64,000 nucleotides of DNA, from contig NZ_AP023189.1 of assembly GCF_012767755.2 (NCBI RefSeq), positions 310,001-374,000 on the forward strand, given 5' to 3'. Of this stretch, positions 1-7,654 are shown piece by piece (the stretch's first letter is position 1; each line of letters begins with the position of its first letter). The position numbers and the translations under genes were made by a program. The DNA comes from Pseudomonas tohonis. Lineage in GTDB: Bacteria; Pseudomonadota; Gammaproteobacteria; Pseudomonadales; Pseudomonadaceae. Below the pieces are notes generated by a model, which saw only the letters and a program-made list of their open reading frames with translations, was not told the DNA's origin and ran no database searches.

Positions 1-55
1 TAGAGCTTTATCCGTCGAATACTAAGATTCTAGGTAGAGCTGCGCCGCCAGTTCG

Positions 56-2332
56 TTACATCAGTGCGGTCTCCATCGGTGCCATGCTGGCTACTAGTAG
101 TCGAGTATCTCCGTCATCAAAGATTACCCTCAGGACTCGATCATCAATCCACTTTTCGATAGTCCCCGTACCGAACACTGCATGAATGACCTTAGTCCCA
201 GCTTCTGCTCCCAGAATGCCTTGATGTGTATTTGCGGCTATTGAGGCCTGGGGGCGCTGTACATAGTGCCAATCCTGTGAGAAGGGGAATGTTGCGAAGT
301 AAGCGTTTGCAATCTGTGGGCGCTCTATTTCTCCAGGGGCTTCAAAGCGTTTTTCTTCGATCGCCGCTCCAGCGTGTCGGGCTAGGGCGATATCCATCTC
401 CCAGAGAAAGCAGGAGACTGAGCTGATTGCAGGGTCAGGATCGGTTGGGGTAGCAGTCTCAAGGATGCGCTGAAACTCTGGGTCACTGGGGTGAGCAATG
501 AACACCTCATCAACGGCACGAGTGATAGCTACATAGAAAAGCCGACGCTCTGCCTCAATCTCTTCGTTGCTAAGACGGTCGCGAGGAAAACCGCCTCTCA
601 CCAACCCAGGTACAAAGACTCGGGACCATTGGGCTCCTTTAGCACGATGGATAGAGCTGATCCATACGTGTGCAGTAGTGGGTGGCTCCACCGCAGATGA
701 GTCAATGAGAGGGTCAAGGCTGTCCAGGAACTCGTCGATGGTGCCCTCATGCCGGCTGGCTATGGTTCGAAATGCCTGAACGTTTGCCATGACAGCTGTT
801 GCTTGGTCTAGGGTAGGCGACTGTTTTTCAATGTTTCGTTCGAACTCCGTTGCCAGCAGGTAGCGATCAAGCACTGTAATAACTTTTTCGTGGGGGGCCG
901 TAGAGGTTGCGAGAATCTCAAGTAAGTCAGCACGATCACGAATTTGGTTCGCTTGGAAATCTTTGGTCTGCGGGGTGATGGTAGAGCGGATAGCCTCCAC
1001 AAGTCGCTCGGGATGATGCACTACTAACTCTATAACGCGATTTAATGCTGCCTTGTCCAGATAGAGAGTAGGTCGGTACAGCAAGCTCTTGATGACGTAT
1101 CGCAATTGATCACCTTCTAGGGATCTCCAGCGACCGCTGGCCAGTTGAAGAACACCGAGCAGTGCACTGATTTCTGGAATTCGCATCAGAGGTGGTCGGC
1201 CATATACGTGGTAAGGAATCCCTCGCTGATGCAAGTCCAGTTCTAGGGTGACGCTGAGATCATAGGTTCTGACCAGCACTGCAATATCTTGGAGCGCGAC
1301 CCCAGCGGTGAGTTGTTGTGCTACGTGCTCGCCGAGGTCAGCTAAACCCAGGGTAAGTGGCAAGCAATGGATGCGTGTAAGCGGAGCTTTCTCATTGGAG
1401 ATACTGATCTTGGGGTTACGGTTTTTATTGTGGGTGATCAGCTGGCTGGCCGCGATTGAAAGTGCGTGACCGAAGCGGAATGTGTGGGGCAGGGTATATC
1501 GGGTGGCATGCGGGAAGTCCTGTTCGAAGCCGCGGATGAGATAGTCCGGTTCCGCGCCGCGCCAATCGTAGATAGCTTGATCTTCGTCTCCGACCAGCAT
1601 TACTTGAGCTCTATCGCCGGCGAGAATCTTCAGTAGTTCGATCTGAATACCATTCATGTCCTGAGCCTCATCCACTATCAGATGGTCAACTCGGTTCTGG
1701 ACATAGCGTTGCGCTAGAGGCCGCCTCAGCATCAGCTTGACTGGGTCATAGAGTTGATCTTCAAAGAATCTGATTTTCAGTTGTGCACGGCGACTTTCAA
1801 AAAGATGGAACGCTTCGGGATACCCTTTGGCGATCGAGCCATAACTGTATCTCTCGAATACCTCCTCAGGCCTGTTCGTGCTCGACTTGACCAGCATCAG
1901 GAAGGAGATAAAACCGTCTACCTGCTCCTTGTCTGGGGCAACGTTGCTTCCGTTGATAGCTTTGAACACATGAGTGAACGCCTCTCTGGCAATCTTTGTC
2001 CGTAGGTGATCCTTGGATTCTATCCTCGCCTCTGGAAGCAACCCGTGCTGGACGAGTAGATTTACGATTTTGTTGCCCATCGAGTTGAACGTTCTGATCT
2101 CGGGCGCAGTGCCTTGCACTGCTTGTTCGAAGCGTCGCCGAAACGATAGTGCTGCATCCTTGTTGAACATGACGACGGCGATGTGTCTTGGGCTTATGTC
2201 GCGTAGGAGGTGCCGAACCCGGCCTACCAGTGTTTCGGTTTTTCCCGATCCTGCCACTGCGGCCACGACTGCATGCCCGGCTGAGTGTTCAATGACCTGA
2301 AGTTGTTCTTTGGTGTATGTCCGCTCTGACAT
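56..2332 (-). CDS. UvrD/Rep-like superfamily 1A DNA helicase
   Basis: This 758-residue protein is predicted to be an ATP-driven 3'-5' DNA translocase. The SF1A motifs appear in order: Walker A AVAGSGKTET near residue 25, Walker B HLIVDEAQD, motif III GDEDQAIYDWRG, motif V SSIHRAKGAQW and motif VI RRLFYVAITRA with its arginine finger, so the enzyme looks complete. The last 60 residues (KVIHAVFGTGTIEKW onward) resemble the Tudor-like C-terminal module of UvrD/PcrA that contacts RNA polymerase or partners. The gene stands alone and its upstream neighbour is a c-di-GMP phosphodiesterase, so no partner nuclease is visible; one could lie left of the window. Being on a defence island, it may serve phage defence rather than housekeeping repair, but that is inference. 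The family call is secure and the role is unknown. Confidence 0.9.
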   Translation of the reverse strand: MSERTYTKEQLQVIEHSAGHAVVAAVAGSGKTETLVGRVRHLLRDISPRHIAVVMFNKDAALSFRRRFEQAVQGTAPEIRTFNSMGNKIVNLLVQHGLLPEARIESKDHLRTKIAREAFTHVFKAINGSNVAPDKEQVDGFISFLMLVKSSTNRPEEVFERYSYGSIAKGYPEAFHLFESRRAQLKIRFFEDQLYDPVKLMLRRPLAQRYVQNRVDHLIVDEAQDMNGIQIELLKILAGDRAQVMLVGDEDQAIYDWRGAEPDYLIRGFEQDFPHATRYTLPHTFRFGHALSIAASQLITHNKNRNPKISISNEKAPLTRIHCLPLTLGLADLGEHVAQQLTAGVALQDIAVLVRTYDLSVTLELDLHQRGIPYHVYGRPPLMRIPEISALLGVLQLASGRWRSLEGDQLRYVIKSLLYRPTLYLDKAALNRVIELVVHHPERLVEAIRSTITPQTKDFQANQIRDRADLLEILATSTAPHEKVITVLDRYLLATEFERNIEKQSPTLDQATAVMANVQAFRTIASRHEGTIDEFLDSLDPLIDSSAVEPPTTAHVWISSIHRAKGAQWSRVFVPGLVRGGFPRDRLSNEEIEAERRLFYVAITRAVDEVFIAHPSDPEFQRILETATPTDPDPAISSVSCFLWEMDIALARHAGAAIEEKRFEAPGEIERPQIANAYFATFPFSQDWHYVQRPQASIAANTHQGILGAEAGTKVIHAVFGTGTIEKWIDDRVLRVIFDDGDTRLLVASMAPMETALM

Positions 2333-2758
2333 CGCCAGCGTTCCGCTCTGAACAAGAAGCCCAATCTTATACAGCAGTAGGGTCTAACGAGCCTCACCTC
2401 GACTTCCACTAGGTCGGCATCAGTCAGGAACGGTATGGTGTCAGAGACACACGTACGCCTTTCTAGCCCATCACAAAAAAGACAGCTGACGTGTTGCTTG
2501 GTCATCGACAGTTCGGCGAATAAGGTCGCGATGCCCTAGGGATGGTTCCACCATGATTGCTCATCAAGTCTAATGAAAGACAAAATGTCTAATGTCACTA
2601 TGTTGATGAAGACGCGTAGGATTCGTGAGCCTCATAGAGGGAGCGCTAAACTCTTTCTGCGCTTTCGAGTGTTAAGAAACGGAAGACTTGCATTGGAGGC
2701 TGCGTCGGGCTCGGCCCTCAAGTGATACCAAGGCGCAGGCTGCCGTATCCTCTGGGCA
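2333..2758. other. Intergenic stretch without a supported gene
   Basis: These 426 bases separate the helicase start from the stop of the HD-GYP gene, both on the minus strand, and must hold the helicase promoter. A minus-strand open frame from 2505 runs into the helicase and begins with a CLFC cysteine pair, but it lacks a convincing ribosome site and overlaps the helicase by about 100 bases, so I did not call it. No strong hairpin or repeat was seen. Confidence 0.5.
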
Positions 2759-3985
2759 TCAGAGATTGCCCGGGACCATCAGCCCTTTACGACGGTACGC
2801 CTCGATATCGATGCCAAAAACCCCACTCCCATGCACCTCTCGAACTCGGCAGGTTCTGCAAACAGCTGCATCTGCCAAGTCTACGACCCTCTCCTTGCAT
2901 GGCTTCTTCTCAGCGTCTCGGACAATCAAAATCTTAGGCTTGAGCTTGTTGCCTGCAGGGCAGCCGATAATGATGCCAACCTCGCCAGTGCTTAGCTCTG
3001 CGATCTCTCCTGGTGGGTAGATGCCGATCATTCGGATGAAGCACCCCACAATCGCTTCATCGAAATGGCTGTTGACCGCCTCCAGCAGGATGCGCAAGGA
3101 CTCCAGACTGGACTTTCCCTTGCTATAGACACGATCACTATTGATGGCGTCGTAGCTGTCTGCCACTGCGACGATTTTGGCAAAGTAGGGAATCCTGGCG
3201 GCATCTAGTCCACGCGGATAGCCTTTGCCGTCCACCCGCTCATGGTGTGAGTAGGCAACATCGACGGTTGCTGGCGTGATCTGCTGGTTGCTCATGAGGA
3301 GCTTTCGCCCTTCCGCAGCATGACTCTGCATGATCCTCAACTCTTCGGCCGTCAGCGCTCCTGGCTTATTGAGGATCTCGTTGGGCACCTTCAGCTTGCC
3401 TACGTCATGGAGCATGCCGCAGACACCGATCTGCTCCAACTGGTAGGCCGGTATACCGAGCTCTCTACCCAGCGCAATCGATAGGATGGAGACTCTCAGC
3501 GAGTGTTCGGCGGTGTAGTCATCGCTGTTTTTTATACGAGCCAACCAGAGCATGGCGGCCGGATTTCGCAGGATGCTTTCGACGCAGTCCTTGACCACTG
3601 CTTTGACTGCAACGACATCCAACTCCTCCCCCATCTTCACTGCGTTGAGGATACGCAGCGACTCCTCATGCGCGGCCTCCCAGACAAGTGAGGCTCGCTC
3701 CATCTCCACCGAGAAGTCGACCTTGCCGATTGCCGGAACGAGGATATCTGACTGGGCGAGGTTCTCCGTCAGTTGCTTTTGCACTCCAAGCGAACGGCGG
3801 GCATCAACCCAAACGTAGTTACAGACTTCCTGCAGCAGTCGGATCTCTTGCTGCTGGCGAATGCGAAAACCCTGAAAAAGAAAGTTTGTGTCCGTCCATG
3901 GGCGATCCAACTCCGCCACATACATGCCGATGGTCAGCTGTGCTGTTTCGACTTTGATGCGGTCCATCTTGGCGCTATCAGCCAT
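2759..3985 (-). CDS. HD-GYP domain c-di-GMP phosphodiesterase with DUF3391
   Basis: The 408-residue protein is predicted to hydrolyse the second messenger cyclic di-GMP. The N-terminal 130 residues match the DUF3391 module found ahead of HD-GYP domains (VETAQLTIGMYVAELDRPW). The catalytic domain shows the metal-binding HDVGKLKVP and the signature HHERVDGKGYPRGL, followed by the ADSYDA segment, so it looks active. No membrane segment is evident, so it is cytoplasmic. The start at 3985 (MADSAK) is preferred over an upstream in-frame codon at 4033 because a GGAG lies about 7 bases before it. With the GGDEF protein at 15952-17538, the island carries both a maker and a breaker of c-di-GMP, which may bear on the adhesin module between them. 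Codon 3967 is an alternative start. Confidence 0.92.
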   Translation of the reverse strand: MADSAKMDRIKVETAQLTIGMYVAELDRPWTDTNFLFQGFRIRQQQEIRLLQEVCNYVWVDARRSLGVQKQLTENLAQSDILVPAIGKVDFSVEMERASLVWEAAHEESLRILNAVKMGEELDVVAVKAVVKDCVESILRNPAAMLWLARIKNSDDYTAEHSLRVSILSIALGRELGIPAYQLEQIGVCGMLHDVGKLKVPNEILNKPGALTAEELRIMQSHAAEGRKLLMSNQQITPATVDVAYSHHERVDGKGYPRGLDAARIPYFAKIVAVADSYDAINSDRVYSKGKSSLESLRILLEAVNSHFDEAIVGCFIRMIGIYPPGEIAELSTGEVGIIIGCPAGNKLKPKILIVRDAEKKPCKERVVDLADAAVCRTCRVREVHGSGVFGIDIEAYRRKGLMVPGNL

Positions 3986-4248
3986 GAGGGCACTCCAAAG
4001 ACAGCGATAAGCGATGTCAATTAGCCACTGCACTAGCCCTCGCGAGCCAATTACTTTTGTCTATAGCTAAGTCGAGGCAAATAGATACTGCCGATGGCTG
4101 GTTTCAGCATGGAAAGCCCCAGGCTGAAACGACATTACCTCTACGATACCTCTACAAAAAGGGACAAGTGTTTAAATATCTCCTACCATCATTCATCAGC
4201 TTCAACGCCGATACTAGAGCGTTGCATCACCATCATGAAGGAAGCCAA

Positions 4249-4512
4249 ATGTTTGGGCGCGCTGCAGAGATCAAGGAGAACACGCCTCTTCACCGAGGCG
4301 AGGCCTTCGTTAGCTTCGTTGCCCTTTCCGGCTATGAAACTATCGTTCGCGACGACATAGTCCTCTGCCAGCTTGAGAATGGTGTCTATGAGCTTCGATC
4401 GAAGCGACAGCAAGTTGGGTTCCGTGTTCTCGTGACGAGCGACACCGGGAAGTCTTGGAAAGGTATCGTGGTTGAGCAGCTACCCGGAATCACCCGATTT
4501 GTGCAGAGGTAG
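4249..4512 (+). CDS. Small hypothetical protein, paralogue 1 of 3
   Basis: An 87-residue soluble protein of unknown function. The start at 4249 is chosen over 4057 because AGGAAG lies just upstream and similarity to the next gene begins after it. It shares a pattern with the two genes that follow: an early GEAFVSF segment, a middle hydrophobic strand with an acidic residue, TDTGKSWKGIVVEQLPG-like residues near the end, and a terminal TRFVQR. The composition suggests a small beta-rich fold. It is the first of a tightly spaced plus-strand series (26 bases to the next) and is probably co-transcribed with it. It has no signal peptide and no recognised domain. Confidence 0.6.
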   Translation: MFGRAAEIKENTPLHRGEAFVSFVALSGYETIVRDDIVLCQLENGVYELRSKRQQVGFRVLVTSDTGKSWKGIVVEQLPGITRFVQR

Positions 4513-4537
4513 TACAGAAACCAGCAAGGAGGCCAGC

Positions 4538-4786
4538 ATGGTTGGGGAGCACCGCGACATCAAACTGTTCGAAGGCAAGGCCTTTGTCAGCTTTGTTAAT
4601 AAGGACATCATTTACGACATAGAGGGGCTGGACGTTATTCTGCTCGCTGAGGAGTCGTGCATTGCACTCAAATCCCACAAGCAAAGAACCGCAGTCAGCG
4701 TAATCATCAGTACAGACGACGGCCAGACATGGCAAGGAACAGTGGTGGAGCAAGTGCCAGGAGTTACCAGATTCTTTCAGCGCTAA
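4538..4786 (+). CDS. Small hypothetical protein, paralogue 2 of 3
   Basis: An 82-residue protein that is a clear paralogue of the preceding gene. Matching blocks are EGKAFVSF (GEAFVSF in copy 1), TDDGQTWQGTVVEQVPG (TDTGKSWKGIVVEQLPG) and the final TRFFQR (TRFVQR). The start at 4538 has a strong AGGAGG six bases upstream. Its function is unknown. Tandem duplication followed by divergence is the simplest explanation. A weak hairpin (4829-4849, stem AGCGCCG/CGGCGCT) lies downstream but lacks a T-run. Confidence 0.62.
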   Translation: MVGEHRDIKLFEGKAFVSFVNKDIIYDIEGLDVILLAEESCIALKSHKQRTAVSVIISTDDGQTWQGTVVEQVPGVTRFFQR

Positions 4787-4973
4787 ATCTCTGACACGCA
4801 TGTGGCAGAGCTTCGTTGTTGAAGCCCAAGCGCCGTATCAAGCGGCGCTAGATCTAACCGAACTCTACCTGTAATCCCCCCATGACTGCCTCTCGCCTGC
4901 ACGTGGCTAGAGAGCATGGCTGCCAAAGCTTGCCACTGGTCTACCCTCCATGAATGACATGGAGGGCACCGGT

Positions 4974-5258
4974 ATGATCATCTACGAAGGACAAGCCACT
5001 CTCACCTACCCCGGCCAGCACGGTGATCTACTCGGCATCTTTCAGCGACGTACACGAATTATCCTTGAGCAAACGGAGCCCGGCTTCTACGACATCACCT
5101 GTGGCGCAGATCTCAGCAGCGCCAGCGATTTGATAGTCACCGTGCCAACCGGTCAGTCCTACGAAGGCAGGGTTGTAATCAGAGCTGGTAATAAGGCAAC
5201 AATCGCAACCAAGAGCAGAATCTGGTTCCAACGTATACAGGGAGTGAGACATGGGTAA
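4974..5258 (+). CDS. Small hypothetical protein, divergent paralogue 3 of 3
   Basis: A 94-residue protein whose layout follows the two genes before it: an early EGQATLTY, a central IILEQTEPG strand, TVPTGQSYEGRVVI corresponding to the T-DGxxWxGxVV block, and RIWFQR near the end. It is more diverged, with insertions. Start 4974 is favoured over 4950 because GGAGGG lies eight bases upstream. The stop overlaps the next start by eight bases, suggesting translational coupling. Function is unknown. Confidence 0.55.
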   Translation: MIIYEGQATLTYPGQHGDLLGIFQRRTRIILEQTEPGFYDITCGADLSSASDLIVTVPTGQSYEGRVVIRAGNKATIATKSRIWFQRIQGVRHG

Positions 5259-5448
5259 CGACGTGCATTTCTGGATCGCGCTTGAAGCAGTATTCGGAGC
5301 AGCAATAGTTACCGGAGCAGATCCTGAACACTTGAGGCGTACAGCTCTCGCAATCGTTCACGAGCTGGAAGATGGGGAGCGCTCAGACAAGGTTGGCAAG
5401 ATCATTCAGTCTGCCAGCCGATTAGAGCATCTTGGCGTTCAGGCATGA
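5251..5448 (+). CDS. Small hypothetical protein
   Basis: A 65-residue, probably helical protein (LRRTALAIVHELEDGERSD and similar). It begins inside the end of the previous gene with a GGGAGTGAG ribosome site, so it is likely translated from the same message. There are no transmembrane segments beyond one mildly hydrophobic N-terminal stretch (FWIALEAVFGAAIV). No family is recognised. The short length and coupling to the paralogue cluster suggest an accessory or partner protein, but nothing in the sequence proves this. Confidence 0.5.
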   Translation: MGNDVHFWIALEAVFGAAIVTGADPEHLRRTALAIVHELEDGERSDKVGKIIQSASRLEHLGVQA

Positions 5449-5526
5449 GACCTATAGGCGCTATTTGCTCAGTCCGAAAGCGACAGCAACTGCGCGAAGA
5501 TGTGGCGCATGCCTCGAGGATCAAGG

Positions 5527-5733
5527 ATGAATAGTTGGAAAGTCACTTATGAGATGCAAGGCGAAACCCGAGATATTGAGGTTTCCGCCAGCGCGATACC
5601 TAGCAAAGAAGCTATCGCCTTTGCGGTGTACTCGGATGCTTTTCCCGGAGCGGCTGCCCCTGACGGCGCATCCTCTATTGACGAATGGCTTTTTGTCAGT
5701 GGAATCGTGGTACGCAACATCACACTGATATAA
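5527..5733 (+). CDS. Small hypothetical protein
   Basis: A 68-residue protein starting MNSWKVTYEMQGETRD, preferred over an upstream in-frame ATG at 5500 because GAGGATCAAGG precedes it. The alternating strand-like pattern (WKVTYEM, TRDIEVSA) and a central PSKEAIAFAVY helix suggest a small alpha/beta fold. It is the last gene of the plus-strand small-gene series and converges on the tpsB-like gene. Function unknown. Confidence 0.5.
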   Translation: MNSWKVTYEMQGETRDIEVSASAIPSKEAIAFAVYSDAFPGAAAPDGASSIDEWLFVSGIVVRNITLI

Positions 5734-5801
5734 CCGGTTGTCGGTGAAGCCTGCATTCCACCCAATCAGACCTATTCTCAATAACGTCCTTGCTGAGGGA
5801 C

Positions 5802-5837
5802 AGGCCGCCCTGTCATCCCCCGTATGCGGGGCGGCCT
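5802..5837. terminator. Stem-loop between convergent genes
   Basis: AGGCCGCC at 5802-5809 pairs with GGCGGCCT at 5830-5837, and a second, partly exclusive CCCCG/CGGGG hairpin lies inside. It sits between the last small plus-strand gene and the end of the minus-strand tpsB, where a shared terminator is expected. No clear T-run follows on either strand, so an intrinsic terminator is only plausible. Confidence 0.4.
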
Positions 5838-5884
5838 TCACGGTTCCAGACCTTATCCTCTCCCTTCCGATAAGCAGTCATCCC

Positions 5885-7648
5885 TCAGAAAAGCTTGATG
5901 AAGTTCAGGTAGAGGCGCGGCTCCTTGCCGTTGTCGCCGTCCAGTTCTTCCGCCGAAACCGAGCGCGTCAGCGGGAAGGCCAGCTCGGGCGACAGGTACA
6001 TGTCAGGCGCGACCTGCAGGTGTACACCTAACCCGGCGGACGCCAGGCTTTCGCTGCTGGTTTCGCGCGGCTCCTCGTTCCAGACCTTGCCGACGTCCCA
6101 ATAGGCGTAGTACTGGGTGGGTAGCTCGTGGTCACCGATCCGGTGCTGGCGGTTGTACTGCAGCTCGACCTTGCCGGCGAGGCCGTTGTCACCGGCGATC
6201 TCCGAGGGGTCGTAGCCACGGCCGAACTGGCTGCCGCCGACGCCGAACTGTTCCGGTGTCAGCAGCGCATCGCCGAAGGATGTCTGCCCGCTAATGGCCA
6301 GGTAGAGGTTGAGGCCCGGGGTGATCCAGCCCAGGTCCTGGATGCGCTGGGCATCCAGCTGCAGGCGGGTGAAGTCGGTCTGGCCGCCTGTGCGCGAGGG
6401 ATTGAGCCGTTGCTCACTGCTGGCGCCCAGCACGTCCAGGCCCTGGCTCAGCTCGCCCTTGAGCAGGTTGCGGCCGCCATGGCTGTCGCTGTAGTCCCAG
6501 CTTGCGCCAAGGCGCAGGGCGCGGATACGGTCGTCGCTGGAGGGCGCAAGGTCAGGCTCGTCGAGGTATTCCGAGCGGCCGTTGTACCAGCTGAAAGCCA
6601 CCGAGGTCTTGAAGGTTTCCGCGCGGCTGCGCACCCAGGGATGGGTCAGGCGTACGGCGAAGGTGTCACCGCTGCTGTTGGCGTTCAGCACGCTCCAGGT
6701 ATCGGCGCGGCCGTCGTTGTGCTGGGCAAGGAAGCTGAGCATCGTGCCTTGTCCGCCCACCGGCAGTTCGTACTGCCCTTCGTAAAAGGCCATCTTGTCG
6801 CCTTCGAGCGAGCGGCCGTAACGCAGCGAGAGCTGATCACCGATGCCGGTGAGGTCGTTGATGCCGATGCCGCCGTAGCCCTGCCAGGGGCCGAAGTAGC
6901 GGCTGTCGCGGTTGTCGAAGCCGATGAAGCCTTCGACCCTACGCTGCTTGTTGGCAATATCGAGGTCGGTACCTTCGCGATCCTGGGAAGCAGAGAGCGT
7001 GCCGTGGGCTTCATTGCCGGGCAGGTCGTTCATCAGCAGCAGGTTGCGCTCCAGGGTCTGTCCCCTGATCGGTACCTCCTGCTCGATGTTCTGCGCATAG
7101 CGCTCCATGGCGCGGCTGGTCGGCCCCTGGATCTTGACCTGGTTGACCCGGCCCTCGATCACGCGGATATGCAGCTCGCCGCCCTCCAGGCGCTGGGCGG
7201 GTACCAGGGTGCGTGCCAGGAGAAAACCGGCCTGGCGATAGCGCTGGGTGATTCGACCCGCCACGTCATTGACTTCGGCCAGGGTGACGGTGCGCCCCTC
7301 CAGCCCGGCCAGTAGCGTCTGGAAGGTGCCTGCGGGGTAGCTGGTGACGCCATCGAGCACCACCCGGGTGACGGCGAAGGCCGCATCGGTCTTGAGCTCG
7401 GGCTCGGCGGGCGGCACGTCACGCAGGCGTGGCTGATCGGGAGTGATGGTGCTGGGCGGCAGTTCCAGGGTGCCGGGCATCTCGCTGGGTGAAGAGCGCA
7501 TGCCACTGGCATCCGGCACCTGCACGCGGCCGGGGTCAAGTGTGGGCAAGGGAGCGGCCCAGGCCACGGGCGGCAGGGAGCCACACAGTAGCAGGGTGCA
7601 GAGGCCCACCGTAAGGGCACGGAGTGGGGAGAAGTTCGAGGTTTTCAT
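5885..7648 (-). CDS. Two-partner secretion outer-membrane transporter (TpsB, ShlB/FhaC family)
   Basis: A 587-residue Omp85-superfamily beta-barrel predicted to export the TpsA protein encoded just upstream across the outer membrane. A signal peptide ends near AWAAP (about residue 32). A proline-rich linker follows, then POTRA-like segments (residues about 90-250, including GGELHIRVIEGRVNQV and the conserved LNDLPG-like MNDLPGNEA). A C-terminal barrel has the typical FGVGGSQFGRGYDPSEIAGD signature, probably the FxGG..RGY lid-lock region, and ends in a phenylalanine (FIKLF), as outer-membrane proteins do. Length is normal for ShlB/FhaC/CdrB-type proteins. It lies six bases after tpsA, so the two form an operon. 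The high G+C differs from neighbouring island genes, suggesting a separate origin for this module. Confidence 0.95.
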   Translation of the reverse strand: MKTSNFSPLRALTVGLCTLLLCGSLPPVAWAAPLPTLDPGRVQVPDASGMRSSPSEMPGTLELPPSTITPDQPRLRDVPPAEPELKTDAAFAVTRVVLDGVTSYPAGTFQTLLAGLEGRTVTLAEVNDVAGRITQRYRQAGFLLARTLVPAQRLEGGELHIRVIEGRVNQVKIQGPTSRAMERYAQNIEQEVPIRGQTLERNLLLMNDLPGNEAHGTLSASQDREGTDLDIANKQRRVEGFIGFDNRDSRYFGPWQGYGGIGINDLTGIGDQLSLRYGRSLEGDKMAFYEGQYELPVGGQGTMLSFLAQHNDGRADTWSVLNANSSGDTFAVRLTHPWVRSRAETFKTSVAFSWYNGRSEYLDEPDLAPSSDDRIRALRLGASWDYSDSHGGRNLLKGELSQGLDVLGASSEQRLNPSRTGGQTDFTRLQLDAQRIQDLGWITPGLNLYLAISGQTSFGDALLTPEQFGVGGSQFGRGYDPSEIAGDNGLAGKVELQYNRQHRIGDHELPTQYYAYWDVGKVWNEEPRETSSESLASAGLGVHLQVAPDMYLSPELAFPLTRSVSAEELDGDNGKEPRLYLNFIKLF

Positions 7649-7654
7649 GATGGA

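Noticed and set aside
2224..2505. A 93-codon minus-strand frame with a CLFC pair overlapping the helicase
   Set aside because: No ribosome site, about 100 bases of overlap with a certain gene, and the second half is an out-of-frame shadow.
4829..4849. Hairpin AGCGCCG/CGGCGCT between two small genes
   Set aside because: No T-run and only seven pairs; not enough to call a terminator.
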